This document shows positions 34,306-42,573 of a DNA stretch of 64,000 nt, one piece after another. How positions within the stretch are numbered: position 1 is the first letter of the stretch; every line of letters starts with the position of its first letter. This stretch comes from Microvirga sp. KLBC 81 (GTDB taxonomy: Bacteria; Pseudomonadota; Alphaproteobacteria; Rhizobiales; Beijerinckiaceae): contig NZ_QDAH01000002.1 of assembly GCF_003075415.1 (NCBI RefSeq), forward strand, positions 124,001 to 188,000. Reading direction: 5' to 3'. Below the pieces are notes generated by a model. It saw only the letters and a list, made by a program, of their open reading frames with translations. It did not search any database and was not told the origin of the DNA. Made by a program: the position numbers and the translations under genes.

Positions 34306-35031
34306 TTAGCGGCCAAGCTCCTGCTGAATGATCTCGAGCATGGCGAGATGCTCCCTGATCTGTCCGCGCGCGAGCTTGGCGATGTTGGTCATCTCGCGGC
34401 TGCCGGAACTCTTGAGCTGATCTTCCTGCAGCCTCAGCAGTTTCTGATGTCCTTGAATTTGCAGGGTGACATAGTCGCGGTCGAAGGCTGCGCCGGGTTG
34501 TGCTTTCGACAGGCGCTCCATGGCGGCGGAATCTTCCTGCGGCAACTCAGGAGCGGTCGATGCAGAGGCCTGAGCGCCTGAGGTGGTCGAGGCCGTCGCC
34601 GCGGGATCGGCGAAAGTGTGCAGAATATCCGTGAGGTTGTTCTGCTCGCCGATTTCAAATTCCGCGAACTGCTTCACGCGCGGATTCTGAGCCTTCGACA
34701 GGGCGAAGTTCGATTGCTGAAGCGAGACAGTGCTCAGCGCCAGCGCCTGCTGGATGTATTGGCGGTCCGCTTGCGATTGCTGCTGGCCCTGCGCTGCGGG
34801 CGCGCTGCCGGCCTGGCCCTGGCGCATGGGTGTTTGCGTATCCTGCGGCGCGCCGCCCTGTTGCGTGCGCTGCTGACGCTGCTCGGCTCCCTGGCCGAGC
34901 GCCTGATTGGGCTGCGTCTCGGTGGGTTGGGGGGAGACGGGGTAGGGGATTGCCTGGTTCTGCTGTTGGGCAAGAGCGGGAAGGGTGAAGGCAACAGCGA
35001 TGCCGGCAATCATGAGACGGCGAGAGGACAT
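34306..35031 (-). CDS. DUF4142 domain protein, periplasmic
   Basis: 241 residues. Signal peptide (MSSRRLMIAGIAVAFTLPALA) followed by a Gln/Pro/Gly-rich linker (about 22-80) and a ferritin-like helical DUF4142 domain (about 85-241) with YIQQALALSTVSLQQSNFAL, VKQFAEFEIGEQNNLTDIL and FDRDYVTLQIQGHQKLLRLQ. DUF4142 proteins are predicted metal-binding and are repeatedly found among stress-induced genes; biochemical role unknown. Divergent from the HtrA-like gene; both have EcfG-like promoters in the shared 134-base gap. Confidence 0.88.
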   Translation of the reverse strand: MSSRRLMIAGIAVAFTLPALAQQQNQAIPYPVSPQPTETQPNQALGQGAEQRQQRTQQGGAPQDTQTPMRQGQAGSAPAAQGQQQSQADRQYIQQALALSTVSLQQSNFALSKAQNPRVKQFAEFEIGEQNNLTDILHTFADPAATASTTSGAQASASTAPELPQEDSAAMERLSKAQPGAAFDRDYVTLQIQGHQKLLRLQEDQLKSSGSREMTNIAKLARGQIREHLAMLEIIQQELGR

Positions 35032-35061
35032 GGAATTCTCCTGCGAAGATCTTTCGTGGCG

Positions 35062-35086
35062 AACGTTTGCAGGAGGCTTTTGTTCG
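35062..35086 (-). promoter_or_regulatory. EcfG-like promoter for DUF4142 (one mismatch)
   Basis: Minus strand CGAAC (35086-35082), 16 bases, CGTT (35065-35062). 30 bases before the ATG at 35031. Confidence 0.4.
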
Positions 35087-35102
35087 AGACGTCAGGTTGG
35101 GA

Positions 35103-35127
35103 GGAACGAAGTGCGCACAGGTGCGTC
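35103..35127 (+). promoter_or_regulatory. EcfG-like promoter for the HtrA-like gene (one mismatch)
   Basis: GGAAC (35103-35107), 16 bases, CGTC (35124-35127). 38 bases before the ATG at 35166. It is back to back with the DUF4142 promoter. Confidence 0.4.
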
Positions 35128-35165
35128 CATTGTGAGGTGATCCAATCGATCGAGAAGGAGGCAAG

Positions 35166-36275
35166 ATGCAGGATCGCGCAACACGCATGATTATGCTGGC
35201 GGTCGCGGTGCTGCTCGCGATCCTCGTTCTTCAGCCTTACGTGAGTTCTTATCTGCTCTCCGCACGTCAGCCGCAGCCAGTCGTGGCGCGTGGCGATCTG
35301 TCCGATTTCGAGCGCTCGACGATTCGCGTGTTCGAGACTGTGGCGCCTTCCGTCGTGCAGGTGGTCAGCATGTCGGCGCGAGGAGGCCCTGCGACTGAAG
35401 CCGAGCCGTCCGGGTCGGGGACGGGCTTCGTCTGGGATGCCGCCGGTCATGTGGTGACCAACGATCATGTGGTGGCCAACGGCGCCGGCTTCGTGGTGCG
35501 CCTTGCCTCCGGCGAGGTGGTGCCTGCCGAAGTGGTCGGACAGGCACCGAACTACGATCTTGCCGTGCTGCGCCTTGGTCGCCGAGGCAGCTTGCCTGCG
35601 CCTGTGGCAGTCGGACGCTCGGCGGATCTGAAGGTGGGACAGACGGCCTATGCGATCGGCAATCCCTTCGGGCTCGATCAGTCGCTGACCACCGGCATCA
35701 TCAGCGCGCTCAAGCGGCGGCTGCCCACGAGCGGCGGGCGCGAGATCGCGGATGTCATCCAGACAGATGCCGCCATCAACCCCGGCAATTCCGGCGGGCC
35801 GCTGCTTGATTCCGCGGGACGGCTGATCGGCGTCAACACAGCCATCTTTTCACCATCGGGTGCGAATGCCGGCATCGGGTTCGCCATTCCGGTCGATGTG
35901 GTGAACCGTGTCGTGCCCGAACTCATTCGCAGCGGCCGCGTGCCCACGCCCGGCATTGGCATTCTCGCGGCCAATGAGACGCTTGCGGCCCAGCTTGGCG
36001 TGACAGGCGTGATCGTCGGCGACGTGGCGCCGGGCTCGCCTGCGGAGCAGGCAGGATTGCGCGGGGTCGATCCTGCCATGGGCGTCATTGGCGATATCAT
36101 CGTGGGCATCGGGGATGCGCCTGTGCGGCGCCTATCCGATCTCACGGATCACCTTGAACGGGTTGGAGTCGGTCAAAGTGTGGCGCTGAAGGTCATGCGG
36201 GACAATCGCACCCGTACGGTCGAGGTGCGGGTGATCGACGTGGGCGAAGTCGCCCAGCGGCGTCGCCGGCCTTGA
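35166..36275 (+). CDS. HtrA/DegP-like serine protease with one PDZ domain
   Basis: 369 residues. An N-terminal membrane anchor (about 8-28, IMLAVAVLLAILVLQPYV) replaces a cleaved signal. The trypsin-like domain (about 50-265) has the full triad: His101 in TNDHVV, Asp131 in NYDLAVLRL and Ser209 in NPGNSGGPLL. A single PDZ domain follows (about 270-360). One PDZ and an anchor make it DegS-like in layout. Likely a periplasmic quality-control or signalling protease. AAGGAGG ribosome binding site. Confidence 0.9.
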   Translation: MQDRATRMIMLAVAVLLAILVLQPYVSSYLLSARQPQPVVARGDLSDFERSTIRVFETVAPSVVQVVSMSARGGPATEAEPSGSGTGFVWDAAGHVVTNDHVVANGAGFVVRLASGEVVPAEVVGQAPNYDLAVLRLGRRGSLPAPVAVGRSADLKVGQTAYAIGNPFGLDQSLTTGIISALKRRLPTSGGREIADVIQTDAAINPGNSGGPLLDSAGRLIGVNTAIFSPSGANAGIGFAIPVDVVNRVVPELIRSGRVPTPGIGILAANETLAAQLGVTGVIVGDVAPGSPAEQAGLRGVDPAMGVIGDIIVGIGDAPVRRLSDLTDHLERVGVGQSVALKVMRDNRTRTVEVRVIDVGEVAQRRRRP

Positions 36276-36459
36276 CGCCGCTGCGTTCCCGCGGCCCTGA
36301 TCCTTCCAGATGCCGGCTCCGCTCGTGGCGGAAGAACCTGTTGCTGACTGACGAATCGTGTGCAAGGCTAACGCTCTCCTCCGCCAAAGGAGCTTTCCGA
36401 TTTTCGGGAGCTGAACCGTAAATAACCTTTGCCGAGAGGAATTTGTTTCCTAGCGTCCT

Positions 36460-36484
36460 GAAACCTTCTTGCACAACAGCCGTT
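36460..36484 (+). promoter_or_regulatory. EcfG-like promoter for the hibernation factor gene (one mismatch)
   Basis: GAAAC (36460-36464), 16 bases, CGTT (36481-36484), 31 bases before the ATG at 36516. Confidence 0.4.
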
Positions 36485-36515
36485 AGCCCTCGAACCTTCA
36501 CGAACGGAGGAACGA

Positions 36516-36920
36516 ATGAGTCTCGAAGGCGCCGAAAACTCTATCCTGGTGCAAAGCTCAACTGTCGATCTAGGCGAGGTGTTTCCCGAATACGCAAGAA
36601 CGAATATCCGCCAAGTGGCAGGAAAGTATTTTGGGCGCTTAAGTGCCGCCTCAGTGCATGTCACCCGCGAGGGCATCACCTATCGATGCACGGTGAATAT
36701 CCAGATGGGCGCTCTGAAGAAGATGACCGGCGAGGCCAAGAACAAGGACCTCTACGCCGCGTTCCGGCAGGCCTTGCAGAAGGCCGCCAAGCAGCTTCGC
36801 AGATCCAAGCGCGAGCTTCGTGAAGACAAGGCCGAGCGTGTCGACAAGGGCGCGCTGCTGCGTGAAAGCAACAGACCGCCGGCTCGCGATGAGGAAGAGT
36901 TTCGCGCAGCTGCGGAATAG
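36516..36920 (+). CDS. Short ribosome hibernation promoting factor-like protein (S30AE/HPF family)
   Basis: 134 residues. About residues 10-105 fit the S30AE/HPF fold: VDLGEVFPEYARTNIRQVAGKYFG is cut here as VDLGEVFPEYARTNIRQVAG, followed by ASVHVTREGITYRCTVNIQ and LYAAFRQALQKAAKQLRRSK, the Tyr-Ala-Ala-Phe helix with trailing basic residues. It lacks the C-terminal dimerisation domain of long HPF and instead has a charged tail of about 30 residues. HPF proteins bind the 30S decoding region and stop translation in stationary phase or stress. GGAGG precedes the start. Divergent from classical HPF, so medium confidence. Confidence 0.72.
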   Translation: MSLEGAENSILVQSSTVDLGEVFPEYARTNIRQVAGKYFGRLSAASVHVTREGITYRCTVNIQMGALKKMTGEAKNKDLYAAFRQALQKAAKQLRRSKRELREDKAERVDKGALLRESNRPPARDEEEFRAAAE

Positions 36921-37074
36921 GCACTTTCGCCTGAAGCCTCAAACCAATTGGCGGGGGCGGCCACCAGCGCCGCTGGTAGCTGTCTCCCCCAGACACTTGC
37001 CTGTTCCAGGTTTATAGGCAACTATTATAGTTGTTTTTGTAGCGATCACAGCACCGACTCGGAAGAGTGACCCC

Positions 37075-37299
37075 ATGGTCACGCCTTGCCAAGTCCGCGC
37101 TGCGCGCGCCCTGCTGAAATGGGATCAAGTCATGCTCGCGGACAAGGCTGTTGTTGCCCTTACGGCACTCCAACGATTCGAGCAGGGAAAGTCTGTTCGG
37201 GACTCAACCATCCAGGCCATCGAGAAAGCTCTCATAGAGGCCGGGATCGCATTCATATCCCGACACAATCAGGAAGGCGTCGTTCTCACGCGCGCCTGA
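37075..37299 (+). CDS. Small XRE-type helix-turn-helix protein
   Basis: 74 residues. TPCQVRAARALLKWDQVMLA opens like the short XRE regulators common in rhizobia (RAARALLGWSQ type); the recognition helix region VALTALQRFEQGK and the tail IEKALIEAGIAFI follow the same layout, ending VVLTRA. No other domain. Probable DNA-binding regulator of unknown targets. It precedes the 37338 gene by 38 bases and may share a transcript. Confidence 0.75.
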   Translation: MVTPCQVRAARALLKWDQVMLADKAVVALTALQRFEQGKSVRDSTIQAIEKALIEAGIAFISRHNQEGVVLTRA

Positions 37300-37337
37300 T
37301 CTTCAGTTCTCGGTTTCACTCGCTTTTGGACATAGCG

Positions 37338-37643
37338 ATGGATCAGCCGTATTCGTTCGGGGCCGACCTGCTCAGCAAGTTTCACACTGCGCCGGAATGG
37401 ATCCAGGCCCTGTGGCTGATTGCTCCGATGCTGACGGTGCTGGGCATCGCCTATCTCGCCGCGCAAGTTTCGCGCGAGGCGTTGCGCTTACACAAGGTCG
37501 AGAGCCAACTGGGTGCTCTGGAAGGGCGTCTGCTCTACGGCATCTACAAGAACGCGCATGGGGAGCTGATGCTCTACGTCCACGGCAAGACTGAGAGCCT
37601 CAGCGCCGAAGACCTGCCGCCCCGGCTCAAGCTGCTACAGTGA
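37338..37643 (+). CDS. Small membrane protein of unknown function
   Basis: 101 residues from ATG at 37338. One hydrophobic helix (about 23-42, LWLIAPMLTVLGIAYLAAQV) is followed by a coiled-coil-like segment (REALRLHKVESQLGALEGR) and a short domain YKNAHGELMLYVHGKTE. No recognised family. Downstream of the small HTH gene, same strand. Confidence 0.6.
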   Translation: MDQPYSFGADLLSKFHTAPEWIQALWLIAPMLTVLGIAYLAAQVSREALRLHKVESQLGALEGRLLYGIYKNAHGELMLYVHGKTESLSAEDLPPRLKLLQ

Positions 37644-37699
37644 TGAATGTGAGTATTATCGTATATCCCCGATGAGTCGAAGCCGAGGAAAGATCTGTA

Positions 37700-37794
37700 C
37701 CCGCGTCATCACGGGCCTTGTGCCGGTGATCCCGATCTGAAAAGCGCCGCGCTCTTCACAGCGAGATGGCCGGGACAAGCCCGGCCATGACGAT
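37700..37794. repeat. About 90-base dispersed repeat, copy 2 (inverted)
   Basis: Inverted relative to 19120-19209 and 55704-55809: GTCATCACGGGCCTTGTGCC at one end and GGCCGGGACAAGCCCGGCCA at the other, around AAAGCGCCGCGCTCTTCA. No coding sequence. Confidence 0.7.
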
Positions 37795-37875
37795 GGAGCG
37801 GATGTGTCCCCGGCGGCTGTGCAGCAGACGGGAAGGAGATCAGTTCCCGGTTTACGCCGATGAAAATGGAGTCGC

Positions 37876-37905
37876 ATGCTCCCGCACTTTAAGTGCGGGA
37901 GCATT
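37876..37905 (-). terminator. Hairpin terminator after clpB
   Basis: ATGCTCCCGCACTT and AAGTGCGGGAGCAT form a near-perfect 14-base stem ending within a few bases of the clpB stop. The following T content is low. Confidence 0.6.
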
Positions 37906-37908
37906 GCA

Positions 37909-40533
37909 TCAATTCAACCGCACGCCTTCCGGCGGACGCTCCGTGGTCTTGGGCACAGTGGCGTTGCCGATGGTCAGGCCCATGGGGCCTGCATGCACGG
38001 GCACTGTCTCGCCGTCCTTGATCTCGCCGGCGAGAATGGCTTCCGCCAGCGGGTCCTGCACATTCTTCTGGATCACGCGCTTCAGGGGGCGCGCACCATA
38101 GGCCGGATCGTAGCCCTTTTGGGCGAGCCACTCGCGAGCGTCGCCGTCGAGCTCGATGGTGATCTTGCGGTCGGCGAGCAGCTTCTGCAGACGCCCGAGC
38201 TGGATGTCGACGATGGCACCCATCTCCGAGCGCTTCAGCCGGTGGAACAGGATGATCTCGTCCACGCGGTTGAGGAACTCGGGACGGAAGTGCGAGCGCA
38301 CCATGCCCATGACTTCATCGCGCACCGCATCGGTGTCCTGACCCTCGGGCTGGTTCACCAGATACTCGGCGCCCAGGTTCGAGGTCATGATGATGAGCGT
38401 GTTGCGGAAGTCCACGGTGCGACCCTGACCGTCCGTGAGGCGTCCGTCGTCGAGCACCTGCAGCAGGACGTTGAACACGTCCGGATGCGCCTTCTCGATC
38501 TCGTCGAACAGCACCACCTGATAAGGCCTGCGGCGAACGGCTTCCGTCAGAGCGCCGCCTTCCTCATAGCCCACATAGCCCGGAGGCGCGCCGATGAGAC
38601 GGGCGACCGAGTGCTTCTCCATGTACTCCGACATGTCGATGCGCACGAGCGCGGTCTCGTCGTCGAACAGGAAGGCTGCGAGCGCCTTGGTGAGCTCGGT
38701 CTTGCCGACGCCCGTGGGGCCAAGGAACATGAACGAGCCGATGGGCCGGTTCGGGTCCTGCAGGCCTGCCCGCGCACGGCGCACGGCGGTCGAAACCGCT
38801 TCCACCGCCTCGCGCTGGCCGACCACCCGCTTCGCGAGATCCTGCTCCATGTGCAAGAGCTTCTCGCGCTCGCCTTCGAGCATCTTGTCGACAGGCACGC
38901 CGGTCCAGCGGGAGACGACCTGCGCCACATGATCGGGCGTCACGGCCTCTTCCATCAGGCCGCCGCCGTCGGCGTTCGCCTCGACATCGGCAAGCTGCTT
39001 CTCCAGGCCCGGAATGACGCCGTAGGAGAGTTCGCCCGCCTTCGCCCAGTCGCCGTTGCGCTGTGCCTGGCTCAGCTGGTTGCGGGCCTCATCGAGCTTC
39101 TTCTTCAGATCGGCAGCCGTGCCGAGCTTGTCCTTCTCCGCCTTCCAGCGCGCGGTGATGGCGGCCGACTGCTCTTCCAGATCGGCAAGCTCCTTCGTCA
39201 GGCGCTCGAGGCGATCCTTGGAAGCGGCATCCGTCTCCTTCTTCAGGGCCTCCTGCTCGATCTTGAGACGGACGATCTCGCGGTCGATGTTGTCGAGCTC
39301 TTCCGGCTTCGAATCGACCTGCATGCGCAGGCGGGACGAGGCTTCGTCGACCAGGTCGATCGCCTTGTCCGGCAGGAAACGGTCGGTGATGTAGCGGTTC
39401 GAGAGCGTGGCCGCGGCCACGAGCGCGCTGTCGGTGATGCGCACGCCGTGATGCTGCTCGTACTTCTCCTTCAGGCCGCGCAGGATCGACACCGTGTCTT
39501 CCACGGTGGGCTCGTCCACGAAGACCGGCTGGAATCTGCGGGCAAGCGCCGCGTCCTTCTCCACGTGCTTGCGGTACTCGTCGAGCGTGGTCGCGCCGAC
39601 GCAGTGCAACTCGCCGCGCGCAAGCGCAGGCTTGAGCAGGTTCGAGGCATCCATCGCGCCATCGGCCTTGCCCGCGCCGACGAGGGTGTGCATCTCGTCG
39701 ATGAAGAGGATGATGCCGCCTTCGGCTGCCGTGACTTCCTGCAGCACGGCTTTCAGGCGCTCCTCGAACTCGCCGCGATATTTCGCACCCGCGATCAGCG
39801 CACCCATGTCGAGGGCGAGCAGTTGCTTGTCCTTCAAGGATTCAGGCACGTCGCCGTTGACGATGCGCAGCGCGAGGCCTTCCACGATGGCGGTCTTGCC
39901 GACGCCGGGCTCGCCGATGAGCACCGGGTTGTTCTTGGTGCGGCGCGAGAGAACCTGGATCGTGCGGCGGATTTCCTCGTCGCGGCCGATCACCGGATCG
40001 AGCTTGCCCTCGCGGGCAGCCTCGGTGAGGTCGCGCGCGTATTTCTTCAGTGCATCATAAGCATTTTCCGCCGTCGCATTGTCGGCGGTGCGGCCCTTGC
40101 GCAAAGCGTTGATGGCCGTGTTGAGACCCTGAGCGGTCACGCCGGCCGATGCCAGAATCTTGCCCGCTTCGCTGTCCTTCTCGACAGCGAGCGCCAGCAG
40201 CATGCGCTCGACGGTGACGTAAGAATCGCCCGCCTTCTCGGCAGCCTTTTCGGCAGTGTCGAAGAAGCGCATCAGCTCGCGCGTCGCCTGCGGCTGCGCG
40301 GCGGAACCGGAGACCTTCGGCTGCTTGGCGAGCCATTGCTCGACGGCAGCATGGGCATCGCGCGAGCGACCGCCCGCGCGGTCGATGAGACCGGAGCACA
40401 AGCCTTCAGGATCGTCGAGCAGAACTTTCAGAACATGGCCCGGGGAGAGCTGCGGGTGTCCTTCCCGCATGGCCAGATTCTGCGCAGCCTGAACGAAACC
40501 CCGGGCGCGCTCGGTGTATTTTTCGAAATTCAT
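37909..40533 (-). CDS. clpB: ATP-dependent disaggregase ClpB
   Basis: 874 residues from ATG at 40533 ([14 protein letters not shown]), the normal family start; upstream in-frame codons are not conserved. Clp N-terminal repeats (about 1-145), AAA-1 with Walker [10 protein letters not shown] and Walker [14 protein letters not shown], a middle coiled-coil (about 410-525) and AAA-2 with [10 protein letters not shown] and [13 protein letters not shown]. With DnaK it rescues aggregated proteins after heat shock. A sigma-32-like promoter precedes it (40628-40656). Confidence 0.97.
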   Translation of the reverse strand: MNFEKYTERARGFVQAAQNLAMREGHPQLSPGHVLKVLLDDPEGLCSGLIDRAGGRSRDAHAAVEQWLAKQPKVSGSAAQPQATRELMRFFDTAEKAAEKAGDSYVTVERMLLALAVEKDSEAGKILASAGVTAQGLNTAINALRKGRTADNATAENAYDALKKYARDLTEAAREGKLDPVIGRDEEIRRTIQVLSRRTKNNPVLIGEPGVGKTAIVEGLALRIVNGDVPESLKDKQLLALDMGALIAGAKYRGEFEERLKAVLQEVTAAEGGIILFIDEMHTLVGAGKADGAMDASNLLKPALARGELHCVGATTLDEYRKHVEKDAALARRFQPVFVDEPTVEDTVSILRGLKEKYEQHHGVRITDSALVAAATLSNRYITDRFLPDKAIDLVDEASSRLRMQVDSKPEELDNIDREIVRLKIEQEALKKETDAASKDRLERLTKELADLEEQSAAITARWKAEKDKLGTAADLKKKLDEARNQLSQAQRNGDWAKAGELSYGVIPGLEKQLADVEANADGGGLMEEAVTPDHVAQVVSRWTGVPVDKMLEGEREKLLHMEQDLAKRVVGQREAVEAVSTAVRRARAGLQDPNRPIGSFMFLGPTGVGKTELTKALAAFLFDDETALVRIDMSEYMEKHSVARLIGAPPGYVGYEEGGALTEAVRRRPYQVVLFDEIEKAHPDVFNVLLQVLDDGRLTDGQGRTVDFRNTLIIMTSNLGAEYLVNQPEGQDTDAVRDEVMGMVRSHFRPEFLNRVDEIILFHRLKRSEMGAIVDIQLGRLQKLLADRKITIELDGDAREWLAQKGYDPAYGARPLKRVIQKNVQDPLAEAILAGEIKDGETVPVHAGPMGLTIGNATVPKTTERPPEGVRLN

Positions 40534-40627
40534 ATTGTCATCCCTCCTCAGGCCCGCCCGCCCTCTCAAGAGGCACAGGCCAGCCCTGCGATGTCGGACC
40601 CTCACATGGAGGCATCCGCTGCGCTTA

Positions 40628-40656
40628 AGGTGGGGACATTGATCCGGAACAACAAG
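40628..40656 (-). promoter_or_regulatory. Candidate heat-shock (RpoH, sigma-32) promoter of clpB
   Basis: Minus strand CTTGTTG (40656-40650), 14 bases, CCCCACCT (40635-40628), compared with the consensus CTTGAAA-N11-16-CCCCATNT. About 95 bases before the clpB ATG. It is back to back with the 40660 site for the divergent gene. Confidence 0.5.
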
Positions 40657-40659
40657 AGG

Positions 40660-40684
40660 GGAACCCCCTGGAAGCCCTCGCATT
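40660..40684 (+). promoter_or_regulatory. EcfG-like promoter for the 40724 operon (one mismatch)
   Basis: GGAAC (40660-40664), 16 bases, CATT (40681-40684); consensus ends CGTT. 39 bases before the ATG at 40724. Confidence 0.38.
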
Positions 40685-40723
40685 GACCCTGCACGTGATT
40701 TCAACGAATTCAAGGAGGCTTCC

Positions 40724-41050
40724 ATGACGCGCGATCCGCGCTCAGACGCCGAGAAAGCCCGCGCCGATCTGGCGCGCAACGCCGAGTTGGGGCTCGCCGT
40801 ACCGGAAAGCCCCCTGGAGGAGCAGCCCTCCGTGACTCCTCAGACCTTCGGCGACACGACGAAACGCGGACGGGTGCTCAGAGGTGGCGAAGGCGCCGGA
40901 GCTGTCACGGCCGAGGAGCAGGATATCGGCGATTCCACCGGCACCATGAAGACCTCCCGCGACATCCCTGAAAACCGTCAGAACGTCGAAACCCCGCCCA
41001 CCCATCGCAGCGACCGGAGCGATGGCGTGCTTTCGCGAGCAAAGGAGTAA
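40724..41050 (+). CDS. Disordered hydrophilic protein of unknown function
   Basis: 108 residues, almost no hydrophobic stretches, rich in Arg, Glu, Ser, Thr and Gly; begins [20 protein letters not shown]. No domain, signal or helix. AAGGAGG ribosome binding site. It forms a two-gene unit with the 41057 gene (6 bases apart) ended by a terminator at 41361. Divergent from clpB, whose promoter lies in the same gap. Confidence 0.65.
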   Translation: MTRDPRSDAEKARADLARNAELGLAVPESPLEEQPSVTPQTFGDTTKRGRVLRGGEGAGAVTAEEQDIGDSTGTMKTSRDIPENRQNVETPPTHRSDRSDGVLSRAKE

Positions 41051-41056
41051 TTCACT

Positions 41057-41326
41057 ATGGCATTTTCCGATTTTCTTGCCCGCCTCAACCCCAAGAAGCG
41101 CAAGGCCGAGAAGGCCCGCCAGGAGCTGATGGCCAATGCCGAGAAGGCGCTTCGCATGAAGCAGGAGGCAGGCCCCACCGCCAATATTCCTGAGCACCAG
41201 ACCTCCCACGAAGGGATGCAGAAGGACCCGAATATGGTGGAGTTCGACCGCACCAGCGGCCGCGAGGCCGGCTTCACGCCTCAGCTGAAGCGTTCGAAGG
41301 TCGCCCGCTCGGGGGATGCTTCTTAA
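41057..41326 (+). CDS. Small basic hydrophilic protein of unknown function
   Basis: 89 residues. An N-terminal amphipathic, Lys/Ala-rich helix (MAFSDFLARLNPKKRKAEKA, with RQELMANAEKALRMKQEA following) and a polar tail (HQTSHEGMQKDPNMVEFDR). No known domain. Second gene of the 40724 unit. Confidence 0.65.
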   Translation: MAFSDFLARLNPKKRKAEKARQELMANAEKALRMKQEAGPTANIPEHQTSHEGMQKDPNMVEFDRTSGREAGFTPQLKRSKVARSGDAS

Positions 41327-41360
41327 AGTCATTAATCTTGCTTGAGCCAGGAAGAGCCTC

Positions 41361-41385
41361 GCCCCCTCGGCGGGGCTTTTCTTTA
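41361..41385 (+). terminator. Intrinsic terminator
   Basis: GCCCC (41361-41365) with GGGGC (41372-41376), then TTTTCTTT. Ends the 40724-41326 unit. Confidence 0.75.
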
Positions 41386-41395
41386 GGCAATTTTC

Positions 41396-41496
41396 CGTCA
41401 TCCCCGGGCTTGTCCCGGGGATCCACGTCTTTGCGGCGACGAAGGCCCGATGGCCGGAACCGATCCCCGGATCGAGTCCGGGGACGGTCATGACGG
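41396..41496. repeat. Palindromic repeat pair
   Basis: CGTCATCCCCGGGCTTGTCC...GGGGATCCACG, followed by a second unit CCCCGGATCGAGTCCGGGG and closing CATGACGG. Same family as 15398, 27545 and 42349. No gene. Confidence 0.65.
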
Positions 41497-41558
41497 TGGA
41501 GCGGAACAATCTCCGGAGGTCCCTTGCTCCATACCCGCGCGCCTTTTATCGGTAGGGC

Positions 41559-42341
41559 ATGAGCATCCGCATCGCCTCCCTCCAACGCTATCCGGTCAAG
41601 GGTCTGTCGCCCGAGACACTGGAATCCGCCACCCTCACCAAGGGAGGGTATTTCCCCGGCGACCGGCTTTTCGCCATTGAGAACGGCCCTGCCGGGTTCG
41701 ATCCCGAAACTCCGCAGCATCAGCCCAAGATCAAGTTTCTCATGCTCATGCGCAATGAGAGCCTGGCGCGGCTGAAGACACGCTATCTCGACCGGATCAC
41801 GACGCTCTTTATCGAGGAAGGCGGGCGCGAGGTGGCACGCGGCGATCTGTCGACGCGCGAAGGGCGGCTTGCCATCGAGGCGTTCTTTCGCCGCTACATG
41901 CCGAAGGAGCTGCGCGGTCCGCCGAAGGTGCTGACAGCCCCGGATGGCTTCCGCTTCACGGATTCTCGGCGCGGCTTTGTCTCGCTTATCAACCTCGCCA
42001 GCGTGCGGCAGCTCGAGAACGTGGTCGGCTCAGCCGTCGATCCCTTGCGCTTCCGTGGCAATGTTCACATCGACGGATTGGCGCCTTGGGCGGAGTTCGA
42101 TCTCGTGGGGCAGGTGCTCACCACGGCGCCCGGCGTGCGGCTGAAGGTGACGAAGCGTATCGAGCGTTGTGCAGCCACCAATGTGGACCCGGACACCGGC
42201 ATCCGCGACCTGCAAATCCCGAAGAGCCTGATGGAGGCTTACGGGCATTTCGACTGCGGCATCTATGCGGAAGTTCTCAGCGGCGGGAGCATCGCGGTCG
42301 GCGACCACTTCGAGACTGAGCAGGCGACGCTCGCCTTGTAA
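41559..42341 (+). CDS. MOSC domain protein
   Basis: 260 residues. N-terminal MOSC beta-barrel (about 1-110; IASLQRYPVKGLSPETLESA) and a C-terminal MOSC domain with RFRGNVHIDGLAPWAEFD and the cysteine in KRIERCAATNVDPDTGIRD. MOSC proteins bind molybdenum cofactor and handle reduction of N-hydroxylated compounds (YcbX, mARC) or sulfur transfer. YcbX-like layout without a ferredoxin domain. Flanked by palindromic repeats on both sides. Confidence 0.88.
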   Translation: MSIRIASLQRYPVKGLSPETLESATLTKGGYFPGDRLFAIENGPAGFDPETPQHQPKIKFLMLMRNESLARLKTRYLDRITTLFIEEGGREVARGDLSTREGRLAIEAFFRRYMPKELRGPPKVLTAPDGFRFTDSRRGFVSLINLASVRQLENVVGSAVDPLRFRGNVHIDGLAPWAEFDLVGQVLTTAPGVRLKVTKRIERCAATNVDPDTGIRDLQIPKSLMEAYGHFDCGIYAEVLSGGSIAVGDHFETEQATLAL

Positions 42342-42348
42342 GAAACTC

Positions 42349-42453
42349 TGTCATCCCCGGCGCGCGAAGCGCGGGAAGGGGTTCCATAACCACAACAGTG
42401 CGTGAGCGTCATCCCCGGACTTGTTCCGGGGATCCACGCCCAGGGATGACGTG
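42349..42453. repeat. Palindromic repeat pair
   Basis: TGTCATCCCCGGCGCGCGAA...GGTTCCAT followed by CGTCATCCCCGGACTTGTTC...CAGGGATGACG. Same family as 41396. Confidence 0.62.
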
Positions 42454-42516
42454 GAGGGAATTCATCAAGCGCCCGGATCGGCTGACGCCGTCCGGGACGA
42501 TCGGGAACTCAGCACA

Positions 42517-42545
42517 ACAAAAAAGGGAGAGCATGGCTCTCCCTT
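42517..42545 (-). terminator. Intrinsic terminator after DUF4167 gene
   Basis: Minus strand AAGGGAGAGC (42545-42536), short loop, GCTCTCCCTT (42532-42523), then TTTTGTTG. Confidence 0.78.
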
Positions 42546-42573
42546 CTTCATTCTTATCGCATGTTCCCAGCCG

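Noticed and set aside
37876-40686. Plus-strand 936-codon open frame opposite clpB
   Set aside because: It mirrors clpB codon structure, has no family motifs, no ribosome binding site and low-complexity composition; the minus-strand ClpB is unmistakable.
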